Part shown: one piece after another, positions 12,150 through 62,596 of the stretch
Numbering within the stretch: position 1 is the first letter of the stretch
Layout of the letters: every line of letters begins with the position of its first letter
Source: Euglena gracilis
Taxonomy: Eukaryota > Euglenida > Euglenophyceae > Euglenales
Direction: 5' to 3'
DNA: 64,000 nt
Assembly: GCA_039621445.1 (NCBI GenBank)
Contig: CP154956.1
Coordinates: 64,744,257-64,808,256 of the forward strand
Notes under the pieces: generated by a model
The model's input: the letters and a program-made list of their open reading frames with translations, nothing else
The model's database searches: none
Told to the model about the DNA's origin: nothing
Position numbers and translations under genes: made by a program

Positions 12150-12975
12150 CCCCCCCCCAATATAAGACACCGGTGTCTTATATTTGGGTGTCGACCAATT
12201 TCGCCAAAGGGTGTCGTATATTTTGGGGGTGTCTTATACTTGGGTTTCAGGTGGATGACTGAGGGGTGTCTTATATTTGGACACTTTTCCAGCAAGTATG
12301 TTGTTGTGCTGATGTCCTCGTACCTTCACAAAGAGGGTTTTCTTCATGTCTGACGGGTCTTCTTCCGAGGCTTTGGAGAGTGTGTATGCTGAAAGCGACC
12401 AATCTGCAAGTGGTGATGAAAGTGGTGTGTCCAGTTGTGCCAATGCTTCTTCTGAAGAATCTGATAGTGATGTCGGTGACAAGCAAATTCGGAAGAAATA
12501 CACTGCAGATTACAAGTTGAACGTCATCCATAAAGCAGAAAGCAGTTCGATTGGGCAGGCATCCAAGCAAAGTGGAATCTCCAAAAGCATGATAAGCAAG
12601 TGGATGCAACAGAAGGAAAAGTTAGTGCAGGCTTCAAGAGCAGGTAAAAAATACTGCCTCATTTTCTAGAAATCGGAAAATAGGAACACTGGCACATTTG
12701 TCTGAACAGCATTCATCACCACTTGCAGATTGGTCGCTTTCTTGTTGTTCAAAATAATGGACTCTCATCCTTGTTCTGCTACACCCAAAAAGCAGTTGCT
12801 CCTGACCTCCTGCTTCACCCAAAAGCAGTAGACAGGACGTGCATTGGTTGTTTTCATCGCGCCTTGAGACTTGCTGCTCCACACTCACTGTGGAAGGCCT
12901 TTCATGGGGGGTGTCTTATACTAGGTTGTCGGCCCAAAAATCCCCAAAGGGTGTCTTATATTTGGGGGGTTTACC
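12150..12975. mobile_element. Degraded DNA transposon with TGTCTTATATTTGGG arms
   Basis: Both flanks carry several copies of GTGTCTTATATTTGGG, in one orientation or the other, at 12160-12275 and 12905-12970. They surround the transposase fragment at 12346-12669. Repeated sub-terminal words of this kind are typical of pogo-like elements in many eukaryotes. Part of the coding start is repeated in inverse orientation at about 12712-12750, so the copy has been rearranged. No complete ends or target duplication could be fixed. Confidence 0.6.
12346..12669 (+). pseudogene. Transposase N-terminal fragment, pogo/CENP-B-like helix-turn-helix
   Basis: A 107-residue frame begins with an acidic Ser-rich tail and continues RKKYTADYKLNVIHKAESS, SIGQASKQSGISKSMISKW and MQQKEKL. 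This is the layout of the helix-turn-helix DNA-binding domain of pogo, CENP-B and brinker-type proteins (K-x-Y-x-x-x-x-K-L-x-V-I, then ...G-I-x-x-x-x-I-x-x-W). It stops at 12667 without any DDE catalytic domain. The words encoding ESDQSASGDE recur in reverse at ~12735. Its codons are not GC-rich at third positions, unlike the host genes, which fits an acquired sequence. Confidence 0.65.
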
Positions 12976-15900
12976 CTCATCCCCCTGCCCCCAAAGTGTC
13001 CAATTTTTTTTCGAAAATTTTGGTTTACCCCCTGTGTGGCTATTTTCATTTGATGCCAAAGAGCAAAATTTGACCCCCCCCCTCAAACTGTCCGCCTTCC
13101 AGAGTGGCCGCTTTGTTGTCTAAAGTGCCTAAATATCAATCCGCATTAAGTTGCTAATGTACTAAATTTTTCTATGCTTCTCAATCAAGTTTTGTGGACA
13201 TCAAAAAAATTGTGGACCCCCAAATTTTTTGTGGTTCATCTGTGGACACAAGAAAAATTGTGGTTCACACCCCTTTTGTGAACCAACTAAATGAATGGTC
13301 ACCTGGACATCCTCCCCACCCCTCATGCGGGGGTCCCCCTTCCACTCCCCTCTCCTCAAACGGCTGGTGGAGCCAGTGTCAGGCCGCCTGGTGTTAGCGG
13401 AGGCGGACACATCGCTTTTGATCCTCTCCTTTTCCTTGCAGCATCACTGGGTGGCACGGAGATCACTGCAGGTCCATATGCAACCTGGTTCTTAAGAAAG
13501 TCTGGCTCCATAGGGCCAAACCCACCCAGAAGTTCGGTTAATATATTTTTGGTTCTCCTGGAACCCTCTTCATCCCAAAATCTGTTCTGTTTTGGCAGCC
13601 TCCTATTACTGGGACCCCCAGGGTCAGTAACATGACAGGAGGGTTGTTTATGGAGCAGACAATTTTTCCTGAGTTTAGGCCCAAATTTTTGGCAAAACCA
13701 GTATTTAGGCCTAAATTGACAAAGCTTAAACCAAAACTTGGGCCTAAATTTCGGCCGAAATAAAAATCGGCCGAGATATACTCCATAAATAACATCGCGT
13801 CGTACTATTGGGACCCCTCCTAGTGGTGTGAGGCTGCCTCTATTTTAATTGGACTGGAAGCCCCACTCAGTCCCAACATAAAGCGAAAAAAATTCACAGA
13901 CCTCCTGCCCGAGGGTGAAAGAAAGTGGGCGTGAGGTGGTTCTTAATATCAAACAGGTGGCGCCAGTCCTTTGGCAAGAAGGAAGATGCGGTGCATCTCA
14001 AAAAATGGAACGATTATGGGAAGGTTGGCTGACGGCTTAGGTGCTCTCAGGCAGAAACAATACAACAAATCAGAAGAACCAATCAGAAGAACCGAATTTT
14101 GTTTGCTACACTCAAAAAAAATTCATCGGAAATGCAAAAAACTTAAAAAATGTGTCTGGCAGGGCGGGGCGCAGGGTGGGGTTTCTCATGTCCAACGACC
14201 AGTAATCTCTGTCCTCTGACTGGGAGAGGGAGGGGTGGCCGTTGGACAAGGGGTAAAAAAAAATCGGCAGGTGTCCAGGACCTCACTCACCCCCCAAAAG
14301 GTCAAAATGTTCCTTCCGGCACTTGGCACCAAAAACTTTGGGCAATTTTGACAAATGTTTGTCCAAAAATGGCATTTTTGGCCAATTTTGGCTCAAAATC
14401 GCAAAATTTTTCGGCCCAGCGCTTTGCGCCAGGCCCAAAGCCTGGCGCCAAACCTCCAAAACGGAGTCCTTCGACCACCAGGGGGTAGGGTTGTTAGACA
14501 TGGGGGGGGGGGGCTGGAAATCAGCAAAGGGGGGAAACCGGGCCGAGTGCCACGAGGGAACTGGCATTTTCTTGTCTCAGACCCCTTCCTTGCCATCCAC
14601 TGCAACCTGACTCTTCTTACCTATCTCGCCCTCACTGCCCCGGCCATTCCCCTCACAGCCCTCCCCCTCCCCTCCTCCCCGGCCTTTGTGCGGCGTGTCC
14701 TTCTCCGCTGCGGAGGGTTCGCCCCGGCCATCGCTGTGTCCTCCTCGCTCCACGGCACCCCAACACGTATGCGTCATAATCGGCGTGACTGGCTGACCTG
14801 CTGACTGCCTGACTGCTCACCTCCCCTCTCTGCCCACCACGACTGCGCACCTTTCGTTGCCTTCCGTATTCCAAGGTTGTGCAACAAAGGGTCGACACTG
14901 TTGCAGGCACTGGGAGCCACCTCACCCGCCTAAGACGGAGGGTCATGCATTCTACAAAGAGCACCTTTCAAAGAAGTATGGTAATGATGCCAAAGTCGTT
15001 GTTATTGATGTTGCTCGGGAGGGGGGGGTTCAGTTGACATAACCGGGGGGGGGGTCCCTCCTGAGAAATGACAGAAATGACAAATCCCAAATTAGAGGAA
15101 GGCGCTGGCCCAAAAGGAATTGCCGTCCGAAAATCATCCAAATGATCCATTGCCAAACTCCTTTTTTTGTGGCATGGAGCACTGAGTGTAAAATTTTTAA
15201 CCTTTTGGTGGGAATAGGTTCATTAAACACCTGCATGCCGGTTTTTGAGAGTGGGTGTGTGGGTTGGGCCCCTTGGGGTTGGGGTGTTCGACGTGTAAGT
15301 TTTTTCACAAGTTTTTTGCACATATTTTGCTTGCCCCCATCTTTAGCCAGTTTTTTTGGGAAGTTTTGTTTTGGTTCGAGATATTTAGATTTATTAGAGT
15401 ATCTGTTTTGGAGTCAGACTGCAGCATACCAACGAACTCCCACCCCCGCCATTGCCTGGAACGGCGGAATTCTGGCTCATTGCCGACTGCGTCATATATG
15501 GTGGAAGTATGGTGGAAGCTTTTTCTCAACCCTCCACAAAGCAAAAGCACCCCAGTTGCATCAAACCGCCGTGGGATGTGTTCGCCGCCCTCTCAGGTCC
15601 CGGCGTTCCTCAGCCATCCCCCGGGGCGCCCTGTGCTGCCTCGGTAGGCCTCGCCCCCGGGCTATGTAGGCGATGCGGCGGCCAGGGGTTTTCTCAAGCT
15701 GGAAGGGACTCGTCATCTGCCAATGTTGGGACCATGGGAACAGGCCCAATTTGGTGTTTTTCAGCCTGTGCACCGTGTCAAAAAGATTTCAAAACTCCGA
15801 GTTTCAACTCCGGGAGACGTGAATTTTCCCAAAAAAAAGGGCCGAACCCCCTCTTGCCAGTCCCTCACTTTTGAAGCCCTGACTGTGTTCCCCACTTGGT

Positions 15901-16194
15901 GGATAAAACTTGGCCTATTTTTGCTTTCTTTAGGGTGTGCGATATGTCCGTGAAGGATTGCCTGCTGAGTCATCTTCAGGGTGGACTCTGTACACACGTT
16001 GCTGAGGAGATTAAAAAACGGCGTGCCAGCGAGTTATGATCCTCTGAGGCTGAGCCAGGAGATGGGTTGCAGTTGGGGACAGCAGGGAACCACCTAGGTG
16101 CAGGGTTGGGGGGGGTTGAGGACGAGCCCAAGGTGTTTTCCCTGCTTCTGTTGAGCAGCACCAGCCCCCACGGGACACAGAACGCAATGGTGAT

Positions 16195-17925
16195 GGCCAT
16201 TGCGCACATGCGCAACGATTATTCATTGTACATGTGCGCAATGCATAATCATTGCACAAGTGCGCAATGGATAACGGAAGCCCCTGGGCCCATGGGAACC
16301 CCTCTGCCACAGTGTGCAGGAGGGCCTCTCGTAATGGCCAGTGTTGGCCTTGGCGAGGAAATGCATTGTGCGAGTGCGCAATAGCCCTCCCCAAAAAATT
16401 TAAAATCACAAACCTGGAGCGATATGCAAATGAACAAGCAATTCCTTCTGTAGGTGTGTCGATTGCGCATTTGCGCAATGCATTTCCTCAACAAGCCCAA
16501 TGCTGCCCATAGGGAGAGGCCCCGTAACACACCAGAGGGACTCCCATGAGCTCGGGGGCTTCCATCACCCATTGCGCACATGCGCAATTTTTATGCATTG
16601 CACAGGTGCGCCATGAATAATTGTTGAACATGTGCTCAATGTATGCAAGATGAATGCGCAATGAATGCAAGATGGATTACAGCGGCAGGCTGTGGAGCCA
16701 CAGCGACGCTGAACTCAGTGCTGCGATTGGGGGTGATGACAGGAAGATCTGTTTTGGCTGAATTGTGTGATGGGCGTATCTGGTGGGTTGCAAACCACCA
16801 AAAAGGTGGTTTTATTCTCCACTGTTCACCAACCTTCTTGATTTCTCATTTCCATTCGCTCTTCCCAAAACTGTGTTCTTCAATCCTGGGTGAGAACAGG
16901 GGGGTGGCGAGCTGTTTAAAAAACACTTTTCAGGGTGCCCAAAAGTGTTTCCTCGGCTTTGATCCCGAGGGTTTATCTGTTACCTGTTCAAATAAAATTC
17001 AGGCCCCTCAGGCTTTCTGAGCTTCGAAGCAAGTGGAAGGAACCTCCAGCACTGGAATTTGGTTTCCAACGCAGCGGACAAGGCACGTCTGGATATGGAG
17101 AAGATGGTGGTTCCAGACACTGGTTTCCTGTTTCTGCTCTGGTCTCCGCCCACAGTGATGTAAATACCATTGCGCAGATGAGCAGTGGTTTTCTGCGCAA
17201 TGGGCACGCAGATAGAATGAAAATTAAGAGTTTCATTGCGCAAATGCGCAATCAACATACAATTTTAATTTTTTTTCAACATCAGGATGACTGTTGCACA
17301 GATGCGAAATGTTGACCCAATTTCAAGACAACATGCCTGAGGAAGAAGGCTTCCATTTACCTGTCCTTCACTGCCCTCTATCACCTCTGGCGTTGATAGA
17401 CTACCATGGCCGTTCTCTCCCTGCGTCATGAGATTCGTTTAAAGCAGTTATGTTGCACATCTGCGCAACAGCCATCTGTTTCAGAATTCTCAAATTTTAT
17501 GTCCATTGAGCATTTGTGCAATGGAATTACTAAAAAAAATTCATTCTAACTGACCGTGCCCATTGCACAGATAAAACACGTTTTAAGACATAGGTTGTGT
17601 CGCTATTGCGCAAATGCGCAATGATCACCCACATTTAGAACTACCCCCAAAAATTGTGCAAATGTGCACGGCGTTTATTCTTTTGTAAGGAAACCTTTTG
17701 ATACGCCATCACGCAAATGCGTATATTGAAGTCCCCTCATTTCATTGCCCGGTGCTGTGGGTTCATGCGCACTAGGTTTGGGAGACCTGTGTCCGCAGGC
17801 CATAGAGTTACAAGTTGCCCAGGCCCTGGGGGGTGTAGGGACAGATCAATTCGGACTGTCCTGGACATCAGGACTCGGTGTTGGAATGCATAACTTTTTT
17901 GGGGAAATTGCACATCGGCGCAATG
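16195..17925. repeat. Cluster of about 15 ATTGCGCANNTGCGCAAT palindromes
   Basis: The palindrome TGCGCA-NN-TGCGCA, often extended to ATTGCGCANNTGCGCAAT, occurs in full at about 16199, 16458, 16570, 17236 and 17604. Diverged copies lie near 16229, 16250, 16362, 16594, 17168-17200, 17290, 17453, 17502, 17560, 17652, 17708 and 17908. Spacing is irregular. The cluster ends about 350 bp before the kinase start codon. It could be a run of protein-binding sites, hairpins or remnants of a tiny mobile palindrome. Confidence 0.8.
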
Positions 17926-17928
17926 CCC

Positions 17929-18237
17929 CAGTCACTTTCAAAGCGGAGTGCAAGTTAGGCCGCCGAAGAAAATGGCCAAATATGGCCAAAATGGCATTTT
18001 TGAGGGCATTATGGGTTTTCACCTCAAAACTTTGGCTGAAAAATCCCACCCAGCTGGATTTGGTCTTTTCTCCCTCCCTTTTATCGGCTACCAGCCGGGT
18101 CCAGTTGCCAGCCAGCCGGCCAGCTGGATCCCCCCCTTGGACCCCAGGGGGGGGGGGCAGCCGGTCAGCGCCTTTTTTTTCCAGCCAGCACCCTTTTCCA
18201 GCCGCGGCTGGACCCCGGGACTTTAAGAAAGCCCCTG
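17929..18237. mobile_element. Inverted-repeat element just upstream of the kinase gene
   Basis: Left end CAGTCACTTTCAAAG at 17929 faces right end CTTTAAGAAAGCCCCTG ending at 18237. Internal words (TTTTGGCTGAAAAATCCCAC, poly-C/poly-G, CCAGCCAGC) are shared with the elements at 8.4, 40.1 and 62.8 kb. Only the first three bases of the flanking octamers agree convincingly. It lies 34 bp before the kinase ATG, so it may be an intron of the 5' untranslated region. Confidence 0.5.
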
Positions 18238-18270
18238 GCAGGGGGTCGCCTGCACTGCCCGGGGCCGCCG

Positions 18271-31728
<13,458 letters not shown>

Positions 31729-33089
31729 CCCGGCCGCGCCCCGGACACGGCCTGTGTTGGCATTCCCGTCTCTCAGGTCACAGTGCCCCTCACCCCAGAC
31801 CCCCGGCCACAGCTGTCCCTTGCGTCACCGTCTGCCCATTGACCCTTCAACTGGGGGAAAGTGACTTATCGAAGCCACCATGTAACGCCAACATAATGCT
31901 TCTTTTTGTGATGGTATTATGGAAAAGTTTTTGAAACTTTTTCTGGTGTGCTTTATTTTGTGATTAACCTACGAACTTGTGTCCCCTGTCTGTAGGTTCT
32001 CCCTTCGAAAATGTATGTTCCTTGAATGAATCAAGATTGCTCTTTCCTCTCGAGCCCCATCGTTTGATTTTGGGGCCACATCCTTGTGACCACCTAATAC
32101 CTAAGGTCTCACCTCCCCCCCTGTCTGAACTCCAGCTTTGTCTCAGCACCACCCCCTGTGTCAAGTCATTGCGCTGTGAATTGCTGCACAGTCCAGACAA
32201 AATTGACGGGAAACAAATGTGATGGGAAACCACCCAATTTTCCGGGCATTTTTCCCCTTCGTTTCCCCCCCCCCGTACCCTTTCTACGCCCTTTGGATGG
32301 GGGCACCTACAGGGTTGTCAAATTTCATGCAAGGAAAGTTGGGAATATGACATATGGTTGATTTTTGCCATCTGCTTTGTAATGAAACATCATTAAGATA
32401 AGGAAAAAGGACACCCCGAAGACCATTTTGACCATTTTTTTTTGTGATTTTGAGGTGCTTTTTTGTCGAAAAATTACTAGCATTTTCCGTAAGAGATTAA
32501 TTTTTCCATCATTAATTTTTCTAAATCGAAATTTTCCCATGATTTTTTCCCGTCAATTTTTCCATGTCATTTTTGTTTCCCGTCATCTTTGTCCGGACCG
32601 TAATTAGGTTCGCGATCTTTCGACTTCCCCCAGCTTTCACTACCCATCATTTCACACTTTCCACTCTTTCCTTTTGCGGAGTTTCGTACCTCTGTTTACT
32701 GCCCTTCCTCGACGCTGCCCTGCCCCACACTGTTCCCCACGCCGTACGTTGCATAAAGCACCCACTCTTCCGATGTTATGTGCTGTGTCCCCTGTTTGAC
32801 ACCTGCGTTGTTTGATTGTTTTCATATCGAGGTGGGATTGAGATTTTGACGTGAATTCTCATGGAATTGCCTTAAAACAGGTTCAACAATATTTTTTTGC
32901 CAGAAATTTTCCCAACTGTTTTTCTGTTTTTAAGCGAGAGTCCAGAATTTTACTGACTTCTTACCTTACTTTCTTTTCTACTTGCTTTACTTTACTCACT
33001 CTTATTAACTTTTCATTTGATTTGAGTTTTACCAACGACAAGCGACCGACCCTGGTAGAGGATACCTTTGGAAGGGGAGGTTTAGCCCA

Positions 33090-33450
33090 TGCTTCACAAG
33101 GGTGGGAGGCCACAGGAGGCAGGTTCGTGGGAGGTGGGGTTGCGGCAGGCCGCGGCCCAACCAGGGGCAAAATTTGTCCCCGTGGAAATTTGTCTCCCTG
33201 GTTGGGTCACGGCCGGCCGTGGCCCAATCAATTTTTTTGGCGGGGTTGTGGCCGCGTCCGGCCATGGCCCCACCAAACTGCAAAAGGCGATCACAAAAAA
33301 GATATTATGAGGTTATTTGAAATAGGGTTTGGGTTGGGATTCTCATGCAAACGTTGAACTTTTCCTCAACGTCGTCACATTGGCCTCTGCAGGGTACTCA
33401 GTGAACCCAAAGAGCTGCCCAACTAGGGTTAGAAAAATGAGGGAACCTGA
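33090..33450. repeat. Dispersed repeat, copy 1 (GGTTGGGNCGCGGCC palindromes)
   Basis: Carries GGTTGGGTCACGGCCGGCCG, GGCCCAATCAATTTTTTTGG and the tail GATTCTCATGCAAACGTTGA...CAACGTCGTCACATT...GAACCCAAAGAGCTGCCCAAC. The same order of words, about 85 percent alike by eye, is found at 36420-36780. The copies flank the start of the LRR gene, one outside and one in an intron. Confidence 0.75.
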
Positions 33451-34273
33451 GCGAGGAACTGTTGAAAGTTTGGACAGCTGTATTTTTATTTACAACCATC
33501 CCTGTACACATTTTTTTTATATTTTTTGGGTTTGGTTTTTTATTCGCTCTTTGTGGTCATGCCATCTTGTGATTCTGGTGTGCATCAATGTCTGTGGAGC
33601 AAATAACAAAAAGTGCAAATTTGGAAGCTTGGGGGAAAAGGACACGCGGGAAAAGAGCAATCTGAAGTTGGTCATTTGGCGTCAGTGACCTGAAAGAAAA
33701 ACGTTTTAAACAAGGTAGTATGCATTTGTGAACCACTTGAGTCTTCCCTAAAATGCATAACGTTTTGCCCGACTTCTTTGTGAAAGGATGTGAATTTGTA
33801 TGCACGGAGCATTTTACGGTTTGCCTTCTGAATGTTGTGGGATCTCAACTGAAACATCTCAATTGAAAGGTGTGTATGCTTTTTTGTTGGGTAAACACTT
33901 TTACGACAAAAATTCATTGTTGCAATCTTGTTGCAGTTAGCCGCAATGCTGATGTTCTGTAATGGCGACACAAAGCATCTGTGTGTGCGCGCGCATGTGT
34001 AGAGTTTTTCTTGTGCGTTGCAACTCTGGTCTGGACACGATCTCAGATAATAATCCATTTTAACTCCACTCCATGTCAAGGGGGGCAAACCGGGCAATTT
34101 TTTTCGTAGCACGAACAATCACAAGAAATCACGAAGAATAGCAAAAAATCACAAATGAGAGTTTGGGCTCCCTATTTCGAAACTGAGAGAAGCCCTGGTG
34201 TGTGCGCGCGCGAGCACTGCAAACTGGCAAAATATGGGTATTTCTGCCCCCTCCCTTCAAAGTGGGATACCAC

Positions 34274-34516
34274 CAGGGAGTTTGTAAGTTTGTTGACTGG
34301 GGGGGATTGGTAGGGGGGTCCCCTGGGGGGGTCAGGCTGAGTGGGACTCCCTCGGAGGAGGTCTCCTCTATTTTCGGCATGAAGCGCGGAAAAAAAATTG
34401 ACCCCCAAAAGTGGGTCCCTCCACCCACCTACTGGCAGACTGGGGGGGGGGGGCACCCCCAGGCGGTGGGTGGGTGGGTGGGTCGGATCCACCCAGGTCC
34501 TTAAAAAAAACCTCTG
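34274..34516. mobile_element. Inverted-repeat element with 8-bp duplication GATA(C/A)CA(C/T)
   Basis: Left end CAGGGAGTTTGTAAG at 34274, right end CTTAAAAAAAACCTCTG ending at 34516. Octamers GATACCAC (34266-34273) and GATAACAT (34517-34524) agree at 6 of 8 positions. Inside are poly-C/poly-G blocks and an AAGCGC hairpin remnant at 34382. It ends 54 bp before the likely start codon of the LRR gene and could be a leader intron. Confidence 0.75.
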
Positions 34517-34570
34517 GATAACATTCATTCAGCCCCTCGCTTGCTCGCTCCCATTGCTGCAGGCCCATCC

Positions 34571-51394
<16,824 letters not shown>

Positions 51395-52293
51395 CCCATC
51401 GCGCCGCCCACTTCCACACTTCCCTGTCCATCTGTCTGTGTGTTCCTCCCCTCCTCGCGTTGCAGTTTTGTCCACGCCTCCACTCTCCCCCACTCCAGCC
51501 CACTGAAGGGCGACCGGGAGTTGCGTGTTGCATGTTTTTACTCCGTTTTGTTTGTTTGTGTCTGTTGATTTTCCATGTTCTTGGGCATTCTCTTTCTGCA
51601 CATTTCATGTGTGTGGGTCGCCCCCCAATTTGGGTTCTGATGAAAATCCCCTCTGAAGACTTCCATTAGGGGTTTATATGTTCTCCTTTTTGACCAACCC
51701 CAGGTCTTTTAAGGCTGCCATTTTCCCCCAAGACCCATAATTCTTCTTACGTCGCTTCCTTCCATTCCCCACCAATTTGGTCCAATTTGGTTCAATTTCA
51801 TGGTCATCTTGAGGAATTTTCACCTGAAAAATTATGCTGATCCGAATGATCAAAGAAAGGCACAATTACTGTTCCGTGTGCTATCAAGTGGCAGATAATG
51901 GCCCCAGACGACCCCATAATGGTTGAATAAACCAAAAAAAATTGCCAAAAATAGGCATTGGCCATTCGAAATTGAGGGTTTCTCAAAAATTAGCCTGCCA
52001 AAATTTAAGATTTTGCACACCATTAGAATGTGCCACTAATGAGGAACGAACTCACAAAACAGACATTGGCCACTCAAAATAAAGAATTTGTGCAACCCAA
52101 ACTTGGAACCGGCACGCCAAATTAGCATTTGCCACCCCAAATTAGGCATTTGCTTCCATGGCTTGCTTGACACATGAACTGGTATGTTTAGGCCCTGGAT
52201 CATGTGGCATCATTTCCCGATCTCCCAAATCCTTCTGGACACCATTCCTGTGCCCCCCCCCCCTCCCCTTCTGTCTGCCTCAGTGCCTCGCAT
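51395..52293. other. Intergenic region between the LRR gene and the RelA/SpoT gene
   Basis: About 900 bp. The first 250 bp are pyrimidine-rich. The rest is A/T-rich with a repeated word, GCATTGGCCATTCGAAATT / ACATTGGCCACTCAAAAT / GCATTTGCCACCCCAAATT, at 51954, 52062 and 52125. No polyadenylation or promoter motif could be assigned. Confidence 0.6.
52272..52282 (+). promoter_or_regulatory. Possible trans-splice acceptor (spliced-leader addition site)
   Basis: A pyrimidine-rich tract ends TCTGCCTCAG, 11 bp before the ATG at 52294. Euglenids add a spliced leader to many mRNAs at an AG acceptor a short way upstream of the start codon. Position and context fit, but no RNA evidence is available. 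Similar AG sites precede the starts at 34571 and 62597. Confidence 0.4.
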
Positions 52294-61754
<9,461 letters not shown>

Positions 61755-62596
61755 CCCCCACTGCGCCCCACCCCCCCAACGTCCACGCTACGCATCCCCC
61801 AGCCCCGTTATATATTGTGCCTCCCTCTCCCTTCCGTCTCAGCCAACCTCTCTCTGGCTGATCTTACCCCCAATGACCTGAGCGCCACGCGTCGTCAAGT
61901 CATCTGGTGACTCGCCTGCGAAGCAGCCATTCAGAATCATGCTCAGCTTATTCCTTTGAGGCTCATCGCTGTGACTGCCTCCCCCCCACAGTCACATTAA
62001 GCAAGAACTGCACTCCAGGAAAAGGCTCTCAATCTTTGTGTGGTATTTGGGCCAGCGCTGCACAGTCACTTCGTCACTGACCCCCCCCCCCCGGGGTGAC
62101 TGGTTTTTTTCGGAGTGACTGACTGATTTTTTGGTCCAGACCCCCTCCCCCCCGGGGGGGGGTCGGCAACAAATCACTAAATTGAATGGCTGGTTTTTGG
62201 AAGAGTGGAAGTGACCCCCCAGGGTTGACAAAAAATTGTATGGCCATTTTAGAAGGTTTTAGAAGACCGCTTTTGTTTGCTGATACGATTATCTTGTCGT
62301 TTTCAGTTGGAACTCAGCTGGAGAATGACAAAATTTTCCCTCGGAGTTTTCACAGATTTCATTCCTTCACACATATGGGCACACACGCACTCAGCAGCTT
62401 GTTCATCCCAGTAGGGGTTGCTATTGGCAGTCCATCCAACGTGCCTGATATGCAACCCAACACGGCCAATGCACCTCTGGATTTTGGCTGGATTGCTTTG
62501 AAACTGGGGGGGGGGGCTGCTCCTTGGGACGTTTGCTTTGCGGCACCTCTTGGGCGCTTCCTTCCACCATCACTCCCCCCCCCCCAGCCTGTCCCA
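61755..62596. other. Intergenic region before the last gene
   Basis: Holds pyrimidine-rich DNA after the RelA/SpoT stop, the second TGACTGGTTTTTTTCGGAGT repeat with poly-C/poly-G (62080-62170) and about 400 bp of ordinary mixed sequence. A poly-pyrimidine CCCCCCCCCCCAG acceptor (62575-62586) precedes the next start codon. Confidence 0.6.

Larger units (their letters stand above)
6221..18270. other. 12-kb region with no supportable gene
   Basis: I found no chain of exons here that joins in frame or resembles a family. It holds small inverted-repeat elements (6703, 8409, ~10640, 11547, ~14270, 17929), a broken transposase fragment (12346), two clusters of short palindromes (8.8-10.5 kb and 16.2-17.9 kb) and A/T-rich filler with repeated TTTTGGCCATTTT-like words. 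GC-rich stretches at about 7600-7700, 8050-8320, 13290-13500 and 15420-15680 are open in several frames and could hide single exons. None has a domain I recognise. Confidence 0.6.
31729..34570. other. Intergenic region between the kinase and the LRR gene
   Basis: No exon supported. It contains A/T-rich DNA with TTTTCCCGTCA / TGACGGGAAA words (32200-32590), a copy of the GGTTGGGCCGCGGCC repeat (33090-33450), a CACGAA...AATCAC-type stretch at 34105-34160 and the inverted-repeat element at 34274-34516. Confidence 0.6.

Noticed and set aside
16195-17925. The TGCGCA palindromes as NRF-1 sites or a CRISPR array
   Set aside because: NRF-1 sites lack the 2-base gap and that factor is an animal one. 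Repeats are irregular in spacing and orientation-free, with no conserved spacers, and the genome is eukaryotic.
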